DNA of 64,000 bases from the NCBI GenBank assembly GCA_015039365.1, contig WION01000090.1, positions 62,001 to 126,000 of the forward strand, given 5' to 3'. The notes beneath the pieces are model-generated. The model searched no databases, was not told the DNA's origin, and saw only the letters and a list, made by a program, of their open reading frames with translations. Position numbers and translations under genes: made by a program. Positions 21,831 through 32,488 of this stretch are shown piece after piece; within the stretch, counting starts at the first letter, position 1; each line of letters begins with the position of its first letter. The stretch is from Amanita rubescens. Its lineage: Eukaryota > Basidiomycota > Agaricomycetes > Agaricales > Amanitaceae.

Positions 21831-24342
21831 CTATGTGCTCCTTATCGAGGATGTGTCACGAGCTGAAGCGGCGAGACGAACATCGCAGTTCGAGCGAAGC
21901 GAGGACGCGCCGAAGGCGGGTCCCCTGAAGCTCGTATTATAGACAATCGATGCCGGTCCACTTGAGGAGTGTGGTTAAGCGCATCGCCTTGTCGAGAAAT
22001 TAGCTATATCTCACCGTCTCTCTATTCCCTACCGCACAAGTCAAATATCAACTACAATGGAGGGGAAAGTATTGCTCACATTCTCCATCCAGGCCATCTG
22101 AGCTTTGAGCTCTGTCAGTCCGAAGAGGAGAACAATATCGAAGTGCATCCTGTAATATATTTCGCCGGTCATGAGATTCATTTCGGGCAGCACTGATTTT
22201 TTAGCGTCGAAAAGATCGGCGGTGACTTCGCATAAGTCAGAGAAATGATCTGTAACACTGAATCTGCATTTCCTTTCTGAGAAGCAGAGTACAAACCTGG
22301 TGCCATATCAACCCACTCTGGAACTTGCTCATTCCTTCCTCGGTAACATATAATCATAACTGACTTAGTTGACAGTTGATTAAACTCCGTTTGGTCTAAT
22401 TCCTTGTAAACAGGTTGCCTGAATTCTGTTTCCTCTGACACGACAGTATTCTATTGGAATGAGCATGATTTATCCCTCCTCGACGGAAAAGTAGATTATC
22501 ACCTTCGGTAAAATGGTCTGAAAGTACCCGGGTACACGAGGGCTCCCGGATGGTCTCAGAACGCATGTAACCTGGCGCGATACATGGTCGGGCTTTTGTA
22601 AATCTAATAAAGGATTTACTTTGATACCATACGTATACCGGGATATCCGACTGGTTACTAAATGATCAAGGGTGAATGAAATGGCACCCTCTGCGACGGC
22701 TTTGCTCCTGGTTAAGGCATAAATCAGCTATCCGGTGCAAATATCCTATACACACAGATAGGCATCTGGTCTTAACATTCTAATGCCTCTTCCGTCAAAA
22801 TATTCATTCAACTTGGAGAAAAGGTAGTCAGAAGTAGCGAATCCTCCGACCAGAAATGCCTTCTAGTAAAGCCGAAATGCGAGCTGCAATTATCTTCTCT
22901 GCGAAGAAGATATCATTATACATACCTTAATCGGGATTGACCCCGCCGCAAATTGGTCCTCGACGACCTGGATGATACTTTTTATAGAAGGGTTAAAAAA
23001 TTCGGCGATCTGCGATCTAACAGTACGAAGGGAAGATGCTGCTAGTGTTCGTCTAAATCAAATGGGACTCACCCGAGTAGGTTTACAGCGCCAGATCGAA
23101 TATCAAACTGTGGATCGTCTTCTCTTCGACCAAACCGAATGAAATATGACTTTAAGGATTCCTTGAAACAATGTTTGGTTGTCCTGTCGAAGTATCTGGT
23201 CATGGCATCTATGTCTTCTGCGTTCCCGTACACTGATCTTCGGAGCTTTTCTACGGAGCTGTGATTAAAGCAAGAATTTCTGTGTTCCAAAAAATCAACC
23301 TGTTAGGAAAGTTTGGGCTCGGCGAGTGACGAAGAACGCGCCCTGAAATAGACCTGGGGTGGAGTAAGTAATAAGCATCGTACCAGTGCTGAAGTGAACT
23401 GACATTCTGGTGAGGCAATTTCTCTGAACTGGCTATTCGAGGATCGCCCATATGCGCTAATGTCGATCGTCCCACCACCACAGTCAATAACAAGATACCC
23501 GATGTCTTCCTATTGGGGCATCAGAGTTGTGAAATTTACATTGGTGAGCGGCTTACACGGCTCTCAAAAGCGGACGGGATCTTACTCAGGCAAAAATGAA
23601 GGCTCGCCTCGCCTTCTGTGACGAAACTGATTCGCCGCATAGCCTCTGATTCGTTTGCCACCAAGGCTCCTTTGATGGCTGCTTGGCGCATTTCAGACTG
23701 TTGCTTCCCTTCCCAGCCGTTTGGATGAGTGAGTATGAAACTTATGTTATCGCCGACAGAACGGAGTACTTCATCCCCTTGCCGATATTGTATATATTGC
23801 TTTGTTGCCTGATACAAGTATCGTAATAGATCTCCAAAGATTTCAATAACTGTCTTGTTCGACGGAAGAGAGGGTATTTCTTTGTCGTCAAGCCCTTGTT
23901 CAGCGACCAGGTGGGATGGTCGAAGATGCAACTTGAACCTAAACGCCGACCTGGATATAAAATGCACCTTGGATAAAAGGTTCGGCGTACCATTCGGCCC
24001 TAACGAGACCTTCGACTGCCAACAGCTCAGAATTTATATCTGTGTCAGCTTCCGAGCCGACAGCAACGACATATCCATTTTTATCATAACAAACGACACT
24101 TGGTATTTTCGAATCGCCAGATACTTTCTGTTGACCGGGAAATCTGAAATGAATTAGTTACTTTACGTCATTTCTGCGGCAAGCTCGGTAATGGCGACTT
24201 ACTGAGTGACACCCTGGATCATCGGCGGCTCCCCAGGGATCAGGAGCACATAGGAGACGCCACTGAATGTTGTTCCAACATCGAAGGCAATGATCAGCCT
24301 TCTTTGACGTCCATGATAAGGGTTTCTTGCCAACGCAGGCAT
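21831..24342 (-). CDS. Hsp70-family ATPase, HSPA12-like, array copy 5 with altered tail
   Basis: Start MPALARNPYHGRQRR, then IAFDVGTTFSGVSYV, GDSKIPSVVCYDKNG, ILTHPNGWEGKQQ, DCGGGTIDISAYG, VGGFATSDYLFSKLNEYF, SKAVAEGA, LLFGLTELKAQMAWMEN. The microexon is 22015-22028. All exons read open. Instead of stopping about ten codons into the last exon, the frame continues from GPASIVYNTS into a GC-rich repeat (21846-21945), adds roughly 30 residues rich in Ser/Arg/Ala, and stops at 21831. This is the most divergent intact copy: its phosphate-2 loop has Ile in place of Val, and the usual NDG before the loop is replaced by EDIGYL. Confidence 0.8.
21846..21945 (-). repeat. GC-rich dispersed repeat forming the tail of copy 5
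   Basis: On the minus strand this reads gagcttcaggggacccgcc(t/t)cggcgcgtc.ctcgcttcgctcg and is nearly identical to plus-strand 41220-41290. It abuts the coding end of Hsp70-like copy 5 at a sharp point. Confidence 0.75.
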
Positions 24343-24638
24343 GGTCGTCGAGTGACGCGGATGGATGTACAGAGAATGGGGATTTCCAGCGGGCCCGGGT
24401 TACCACATTCACTGCCATTGCCAGAACTGTCCGGGGTCCAGTGTATCTCAAGAAGTAGGTTGCGGTATTGCAAACTTCCATTGAGGGCCGTCGTGCGCGC
24501 CAAAATATTTGCCTCCGCTTCACACCCCGCTCGGCTGTGCTGCCCCAGAACGGAACTGACTCCAGGCAGAATTCTGGCGGGCGAACTTCGTCGTAACAAA
24601 GAATACAATGAATCCATCTCATTATTGTGTATCGCAAT

Positions 24639-27246
24639 CTAAGCCCTATTCTGCATCAGCTTCTCAGTCAATTTCCGATCCATCTCTGATCCTCCTTTCA
24701 CAAACGCATATTCGAAATAATCGCGGTCACCCATGAACCACAGTTTGCTTCGCCGATCACAGTCCATAGTGGACATGAGAGATGACAGTACAGGACCATC
24801 ACTACTCGTCGCTTCCAAGTTGTTGTCCGCAACACCCGCGGCACTCCCATGTAGCACCTTTTGTTTCTTCGTTTTTGGACTGCCTGCGGGTTCATCGAGG
24901 GCACTTCGTTTTGTGCCGAAGTAAGATTGCGACAGAGGTATTAAAGCGGGGTTATCATCAACTCCCAATGGAGTAGGATTGATCTCGATCTCGCTGTTAT
25001 CGGCTTGAAGGTTCTTGATCTCTGCCAAAAGGACAGACTGGAGCGCGTTGTGAGCATGGAAGCGATGTTGTCCTTCACTGGTCCCCAAGACATGCCAGGC
25101 TCGACGGAAGTAATGGTCCAAGCGTTTCAACATATTACAGAAGCGATGAAGTTGAGGAGGAAGCATATCTATTACAGGTGTGCCTCTGGAGTCCTGGACT
25201 GTCCCAATTTCATTTCTCACAAAGGAATTAAAGGTACTGGTGCGCGCCTGCCGCCGTTTACGTTCGTTGGGATCACTTTTGGGATCATACCCCTTCGGGC
25301 TTGCTCGAAGGAAGAAAAGTATGATGAGCCAAAAGATCGATTCCGCGTCGTGCATGGCCGTATGAACTACTACCTGTGGGGTCAATGGACTTTCGTAATT
25401 TTCTTTATCGTCTCTATCAAGCTGTCTGACAACTTGAAGGAAAGCGGTCACTTCTTGTTGGCGCTGATGAACGCCCGTAAGACCCCCCGGGAAGACCTGC
25501 TTGCAAGCCCAACCGAACTGCGACAACAGACGGTCGAGGTGAGATGGTAGCAAGCACAACGCCCTCGAGATGAACATGGGCGTTCCCTTTTTTCACGTAA
25601 GCCTACGCCTGGCAGACGATCCGTTACGTACCGTAATTTCGCCTCCAATAGTTTGTGGTTCATATAGCTTATTACTTCCAAGGATGCACGCACAGTCGAA
25701 GTCCGATAATGTAGCATGCACTTTCTTTGCATTTTCCCTGCATTAAATTCGAGTCTGAGATCCTGTTATCCTTAGACATCTGAGAGGCATACTCAACACC
25801 CAGGATTGCATCGATAAACGGACGACCGCAAAAATCATCGTGGTTGTCTCCCTCTGAATGGATGGCGTCGATCAACACGTTTGTCCAGCTGATATCACGA
25901 TGGAGAATATCATGGTCTTCAACAAGCATCCGGTGAACTGACCGCATCGATGACCCTCTCAAACCTAACCATACGCGAGGTGCTTACCTTCTACTAGATC
26001 GTACATCACCTTTAGAAATTTCATCACCGATGGACAAGTTGCAAGGGCCTTTCCGAGCGTTTTCATAATTAAGAGGACGCTTTGTCGTTCAACCGATTGT
26101 CCTAGAGCGGTCGTGGTATCCTCGCCCAATTCCATGGATTCCTGCAAGTCTACTCGGACAATACCTGCGGTGCACAGCTTTTTTTGACGACGGTGAATGG
26201 ATCTTTTTGAGAATTTCTAGCTCGTTGAAGCGTCGCCCCATATCGTGCCAATAGTGTTTGATTACTTTCCAATCGGTTGGAATCAATTCCCCATCAATGC
26301 CGGAGCGAACTCCGATGCCGACATAAGCGTTGCGGTGATAACCCTGTCCTCGGTGAAGGTCAAACAGTCGATAAACTTGTGCGTCAGAAGCGGTGAAGTC
26401 CCCCGAAAGACTAAACTGTAAGTGCGATAGACCATGACGATCCGAAGACTTGATCGACGCGAACTGCTTCGTAGTAAAAGGGCGCCTCCGCACATCAGCA
26501 ATAGCAGATCGCAAAGCCTCCCATGCAGCATCTTTCTCTTCCCATTTGAACAGTTCAGAAAAGAATGCTTGATCTGGATAGTAGTCGATGATAAAGAAAC
26601 CGTCACAGTAAACGAGGATGCCTATGTGGGAGGCGTGCTGAGGTTGGTAGCGCGAGACGGTGAACAGGTGTTTTAACACCCGTACCGCATTTTCGAACGG
26701 TGACTCAGGTGCAACACCAGGTTTGACTTCGCCAACCATTTGAACGTTGGAGTAGTGAAACCTCGGTTCGAGTTTGCCACCCTCATGACACGTGAACTCG
26801 GAGGGAAGCCGATCCATTGTTTGCTTGCCGTTGAGAAAGCGATCTATTTCATCAGGTTGAGCATTGACGACGATAATGTCCTGTCGATATAGTTCATCTT
26901 TGCCTTGAGTCTTGTGATCCCAGGGGATAAACAAGAATTCCTTGTTTGCGAGCAAAGTCAGAAATCTACAGAGCGGCGCATAGATGGTCTTTTCCTTCTT
27001 TGATGACTTGAGAACATTTCGGAGTGTATTCCACGCAGAATCGATGGGCTTTCCCCGACCATTCGAAGCTGATGGCTTTGATTGGGTAACCTTCCCCGCC
27101 ACGGCGCTATTCCTGCCGTTCGTCTTGATACAGAAATTCCCCTTGACCAGCTGCTCTTTGATAAATTGGCTAAGGGCGTCGGCTTCGTTACTGTTGAGCC
27201 TCTTTGGCGAGTCGTCATTTGCTATGCTAGGTATGATGCCGGACAT
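24639..27246 (-). pseudogene. FunK1-type fungal protein kinase, frameshifted
   Basis: A FunK1-family kinase from ATG at 27246. The long first exon carries an N-terminal region with a PD-(D/E)XK-like pattern (YRQDIIVVNAQ ... MVGEVKPG) and the kinase N-lobe region (GIVRVD, MKTLGKAL). Later exons give VHRMLVEDHDILHRDIS (catalytic loop, HRD), LSDFDC (the DFG position) and GTPMFISRAL, then HDAESIFWLI and a basic C-terminal tail. Introns are 25987-25938, 25792-25738 and 25631-25587. A run of seven T at 26179-26185 (seven A in the mRNA) shifts frame just before GIVRVD. Six would keep it open, so the gene is either newly broken, frameshifted by a sequencing error, or slips. Family members are kinases of unknown substrate, expanded in mushrooms. 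Confidence 0.75.
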
Positions 27247-27350
27247 GATTCAGATTCCACTTTGCCATATTTGGTTTCATTTGTGTGCTCAATGGAGAGT
27301 ATGTATGTTCTACCTATTCCTTGCTATAACCACTTGACAATGTATACAGA

Positions 27351-27506
27351 AAGTACGTCGAGTTGAAGGCCAAAGAAGAGATCGCCCGGCAGGTGAGCGA
27401 AGAAGTGGAGAAGCAGATTAGGGAGTTTTTGCCCGTGTCGCTCGAGGAGCAAGTGCAAGATGCCCGGGAGAGAACCCGCCGAAATTCAGCGGTTGCGTCA
27501 AGGTAG
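27351..27506 (+). pseudogene. Orphan coding fragment (coiled-coil)
   Basis: A 51-codon open stretch, preceded by a splice-like CAG, encodes a charged helix (ELKAKEEIARQVSEEVEKQI, then FLPVSLEEQVQDARER) and ends at TAG. Codon usage and heptads look like real coding DNA, but there is no start or neighbouring exon. It is probably a leftover of a larger gene inserted or rearranged upstream of the kinase. Confidence 0.4.
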
Positions 27507-27708
27507 ACGCCGTTCTCTTGTCATACCCACTAAAACCCCGCGATGCACGCGTCCGCGTTTGGTCACGGTGGTAACTTCAATCAACCACGGGCCATCGCGA
27601 AAGTCACAGAGCAAGTTTTGTTCTTACAGCTTTGTATACTCAAGTACTGATATATTCAAATTGGAAACACATTTAACGCAGAGATATCATACGATCAGTC
27701 AAGAAAAG

Positions 27709-30133
27709 CTACGGATTTACTATCGAATCCGCGTCATAAACGACCGATGCAGGTCCACTAGAATGATCCCCAAAGTCACATGAGGATGTGGCTTACAATA
27801 TTAGTTGTCAACGTACCGTTTTTCCTTTCCCTATTGCATAGCGTCAGACACATTTCATTCGCGAGGGAAAGGTAATACCTACATTCTCAATCCATGCTAT
27901 CTGAGCTTTGAGCTCCTGTCAAACCGAAGAGGAGAACAATATCGTATTCCAGCTTGTAGTATTTGGAACCATGGGGATTATATTTAGGCTTCATTGAGCT
28001 CTTTACCTTGGTAACATCGGCAGTGACCTCACAGAGATCGGTAAAATTTACTGTGGATGGAGAGTCAAGTTACTACAGGAGTACTTCAGCTTGACTTTAA
28101 ATTACACACCTGGGTCTGCATCGATCCAAGTAGGAGTGTTATCCTTACGGTTTCGATAGCATTTGATCTTAACTGATCTGGTTTGCAGAGTGCGGAATGC
28201 AGAACTTGAAATGGTGTTGGTATATGTTTCCCTGAACTCCGTCTCCTCCGCGACTTCGGTACCCTATTAAAAATATTAGCAGCTGGAGAGCATGCAAGCG
28301 TGAAGTCAACCTTTTTCAGTATAGCTGAGAAGTAATGCGGTACCAAGATATCCCCAGACGGTACTTCAACACAAGTAGATTCGCGTGCAAGGTGGTCCGG
28401 ACATTGTCGGATCGAAGTCTACGCCAACTTCAATACCATACGTATATCTAGCGACTCGACTGGAGACGGCATGATCAACTTTGAATATAATAGCGCCTTC
28501 CGCGACTGCTTTGTTTCTGGTGCAGGGATCTTCGATCAGCGGGCATGAAACACAGTGTATTTAACTCACAGATATGCATCCGGTCTCAAAATATCAACAC
28601 CCTTCATCTTGAAATGATGCTCCAATTTGGCGAAGAGATAATCAGATGTGGCAAATCCTCCGACCATAAAGATGGCCTATAGACAAGACCGTCAGTTGAA
28701 ATGCATCGGATTTCATGGAACGCACCTTGATCGCTATTTCAGTCCTTCCTAATCTGTTCTTCCATGACTTCGATGATGCTCTGGATGGCAGGTTCAAAGA
28801 ATTCTGCGATTTGCGCACTACGAGACATCAAAGTTTTGTGAGATTGGCCAGGTACAAGTAAACTCTTACCCGTTGATTTTGACACTGCCAGATCGGATAT
28901 CAAACTCGGCATCATTCTCAGTGCGACCGAAACGGATGAAGTGTGGCTTGGCTGATCCCTTGAAGCTAGGTTTCGTCTTCTGATCAAAATATCGAGCCAT
29001 GACGTTTATGTCTTCCGGCGCTCCGAAACTCGACCCGTGGAGCTTTGCTACAACAACACTGATTAAGTCAAGGGTATCTGGACTGACAGTGAGCCTAACT
29101 TGTCAAAAATGCCTGCGCTCTATGCGTGACAAAGACTGAGCCCTGCAAAAGACCTAAGGAATGCTTAGAGGTGATGAGCAATTGGAAGGGAGAGGAACAG
29201 TACACTCAGCCGGTGCCAATTCTTTGAAATCGCCTCCGGAAGATCGCCCATACGAACTTATATCCACAGTTCCTCCTCCACAATCAGCAATCAGTATTCC
29301 ATCATGAGCCTGTTAGGGCGTCAGCAAGGATAAGTTACGTAGTACGGTTGACTTACATATTTCTTGAGCGCAGCGGGGATCTTATTTAGGCAAAAATGAA
29401 GACTCGCCTCGCCTTCTGTGACGAAGCTGATTCGCTCTGAGGCTTCGGCCAAGTTGGCCACCAATCCTGCAGAGATTGCCGCGCGGCGCATTTCGGATTG
29501 TTGTTTGCCCTCCCAGCCGTTGGGGTGACTGAGAATGAACTCTACGTTAGTTCCAACAGATTCCCAAATGTCATCCCCTTGTCGTTCTCGAATGTATTGC
29601 TTTGTGGATCTATACAGGTATCTCAAAAGGTCACTGAAAATATCAGTGACTGTCTTGTTCGGGGGGAGAGCAGGTATATCGTCTACATCGAGACTCTGCT
29701 CAGCAATGAGATGGGATGGTCGCAGATGTAACTTGAACCTATGTTACCATTATTAGAAGATGGACCATTTGTAAAGAGAGGCAACAAACCATTCGGCCCT
29801 CACAAGTCCTTCAACTTCCGAGAGGTCGGGATTTGTATCTGGGTCAGCTTCCGAGCCAACAGCAACAACATTTCCGTCTTCGTCATAACAGACAACGCTG
29901 GGTATCTTGGAGTCGCCACCGACCGACTGTTGACCAGGGAATCTGGGAAACGATCCTGTAGCTCTTCTATCACTTCTAGAACGACAACCTACTGGGTAAC
30001 GGGTTGAATGACTGGCGATTCTCCTGGTATCAGGACGACGTAGGAGACGCCACTGAAGGTGGTGCCAACGTCAAATGCAATTATAAGTTTCCGTTCAAGA
30101 CCGCCTGTAAGCCTTTCTCTGTGATACAGACAT
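27709..30133 (-). pseudogene. Hsp70-like array copy 6, multiply frameshifted
   Basis: The exon plan and most motifs remain: FDVGTTFSGVSYV, GGDSKIPSVVCYDEDG, LSHPNGWEGKQQ, DCGGGTVDISSYG, MVGGFATSDYLFAKL and the microexon at 27817-27830. Compared with copies 4 and 8, at least four lesions are visible. There is one extra base right after the start codon region, so ATG at 30133 runs into TGA after 12 codons. A TGA and shifted frame lie in the AEEQ exon near 28735. A one-base shift sits in exon 9 near 28415, between VDFDP and PDHLARE. One extra G in the TELKAQ motif lies near 27920. The gene is dead unless these are sequencing errors. Confidence 0.85.
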
Positions 30134-31102
30134 TCTGACTGAACATGGTGCGTTAGATTTGTGTAGTAGTCCCTGAAATTTCGAATTGTACCCACTTGCG
30201 AGTTCGGAGATGGTGGTAGGCAATGTACAAATTAGGTCACATTAACAGCACAAGGACCATTTAAATAGCCCGGTGTTGATATCTAAGAATGGGTTGAGTG
30301 GCGGGCAGATGTGACTCGGACCAAGAACAGCTACTGAAGGGTCCGAGAAGAAATCGTATGGTAATTGTTATGTGACGGCGGCATGCCTAATATGGACAGC
30401 TTGTGCGGCATGGCTATTCACTTTACGTGGTAGTTGTTGTGCAGCGTGTCTGCATGCTTCACACGGTTTCATTGTTCAATTCTCAAGTTTGCCTTGTAAA
30501 CTCATCAGATGCGTGCAAAGAATTCGTGCCTGCGATTTACCTGCAATGTACGTACAAATCGGAGTTATTTGAGTCTTTCCGCTGGCTGATTGTCCCAGAC
30601 CGCCGCAAAGAAATGAGTTGTTACACCGTGTGAAATGTGACTTTGGGATAGGAATGCGTGATCATGATCATACTTCAACTTCTATGGGCGACGTTCGTTG
30701 TCAACGCCCCACACAAAATATGACCTCTTAGGATCGCTGGACCTCGAATTTGGGATATCGACAAGGAATGATCATTGCAAGAAGTCACCGTGAGCGACAA
30801 GTAGGTGGAAAAGTTCTGACTTAAAACACTGTGCATGTGCACAGCCTCCTCGCCGCGCCCATATTGATAAGTATTCTGAGCAGACAGCCTCCGAGCACCG
30901 CACCGGAATGACAGTTATACATAAATGTCTTATTAAGGGACAGGACTATAAGAGGTAGACATGGTTTCTCACTATCGCCCTGTGCCGTGCATCCCCACAT
31001 CCATTCTCATGTGAGAAGTCCCATCTATCCCTACAAATTATTCATTCTGACATCGTAACCACAATAGACAGGGCTGGTCCTAATCGTTACATTAACTCCA
31101 AT
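30134..31102. other. Spacer before the small secreted protein gene
   Basis: About 970 bp with no recognised gene. ORFs at 30372-30633 are short and motif-free. The right part is the promoter of the secreted protein gene. Confidence 0.4.
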
Positions 31103-31579
31103 ATGCGTCTCTCAGTCCCCGTCTCCGTCATTGTTCTCCTGGTAGCTAGCATGCCAGCGTTTGCTGCGCCGACAGACTCCTCCAACACCGCTTCTCAGGC
31201 CTATCCTCAACTTGAACAACGCAGCCCATTATTCGGAGTGTACGGCTTCATCGCCAAAGAACTCTTCAGAGGAGGCGAGGTGCGTTCTTCAGCTGCACTT
31301 GCATCTGATCATAGAGCTGAACATAAGCGTTTTGGGGTAGGCTATCTACGAGTATGCAAAAAACCGCAAGAGCCATCACTACAGACGCGATCTTCTTGAA
31401 CCCCGAGATGAACGAGTGCAACTTCTTCAACTTCGTAGTGAAGTAAGTGGCGCTTCTTATCATACGATGCTCCAGAAGCTTAGTGTTTACTTTAGGTCGT
31501 GAACTATAAGCGGGCGCTGGATCATTTACTGGAGCTCAACAAACGGGACTTAGCAGCAGCTGCAGCATATGATGATTAG
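31103..31579 (+). CDS. Small secreted protein (120 aa)
   Basis: Three exons (31103-31279, 31341-31442, 31496-31579) with canonical introns give a 120-residue protein. It begins with a clear signal peptide (MRLSVPVSVIVLLVASMPAFA). The mature part is hydrophilic and has dibasic sites followed by Asp (YRRDLLEPRD and NKRDLAAAAAYDD) that could be cut by a Kex2-type protease. There is no cysteine apart from any in the leader, so it is not a typical disulfide-rich effector. No family was recognised. It could be a secreted peptide precursor, and it sits between a dead and a damaged Hsp70-like copy. Confidence 0.6.
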
Positions 31580-31989
31580 ACGCGATATACGGAGTTACCA
31601 TAAATGTGTATAGTTAACACGACTGCCATGAGTAGAACAGCACTTCATGAGTTGTTCTGTCCCCAAAAGGAGTCCACTCTGTGGTATCACGCACTCAGCA
31701 CACTCAGGGCCCTCAGTACGATGTCATGTTCATTCAATGTCACATTAACGCTAGTTAGGCTAAGGGTTCAATGATATGTCGTCCTGATCTGGCATCTACA
31801 TGAAGCTGCTGTGATTGAGAAGAGCTGGGCCGCGCCCGTGTCACGGTGCGTAACGTGGATGTGACTCGGATTTCATTTGTCGATCGGTTTTTCCTGATTA
31901 ATAGGAGCGAAGGTGAGTACTTGAGTTTCGGAAGCGGAGTAGGTCCAGTGGAGGTTTGGGACGAAAAGGGTGATGTGAGGTGCGTAGAG

Positions 31990-32450
31990 CTGTATGCTAT
32001 GTCCACCACCAAGGACAGCACCACTCCATACCCTCCGTCGTCTGTCGAGGCCGAGTACTTCTACTACGGCCTTTACTCCAAACCCCGTCTCATCGCTCGC
32101 TCGAGCAGCTACACCTAGCCTCGAACCTCGGGGCCCCGAGGCATACCTTACTCCGAAGGAGCTTACTCCTCTCGGCTTTGGCCACCCTCTCGAGAATTTA
32201 TGGGAGCACAAGGTCGGCCCCGAGATGATTAGCTACTTGGACCACATGGGTGTAAGATCTTCGAGCCTAGACCCCGTCCGCATTGGCTACGCTGGCGACT
32301 CTTCCCCTCCCCCTATTGTCTGGGTCGGAGTCCCTTCCCGGCACCCTCACTGCTGAGGCTGGCGTCAACATCAATGCAAGAACATACTGTCTGCTAACGG
32401 CATCGATGACGAACACGCGACTAGACTCGTCGTGTGACGCCTCAACTATC
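31990..32450 (+). pseudogene. Relic of an agaricomycete hypothetical-protein gene
   Basis: Coding-like blocks appear in three successive frames: a frame with SSVEAEYFYYGLYSKPRLIAR, then GPEAYLTPKELTPLG...LWEHKVG...VRIGYAG...IVWVGV, then SLPGTLTAEAG. I recall intact mushroom proteins with FYYGL.S.P.LVAR, TGPEAY and ILWIGV blocks in this order, so at least two frameshifts have broken an old copy. There is no start or splice context. Confidence 0.5.
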
Positions 32451-32488
32451 ATGCCATGTTCATTCAATGTCACATAATGCTAGTTAGA

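Noticed and set aside
25005..25550. 181-codon plus-strand ORF
   Set aside because: It lies opposite the FunK1 C-terminal exon, which has family motifs; the ORF has none.
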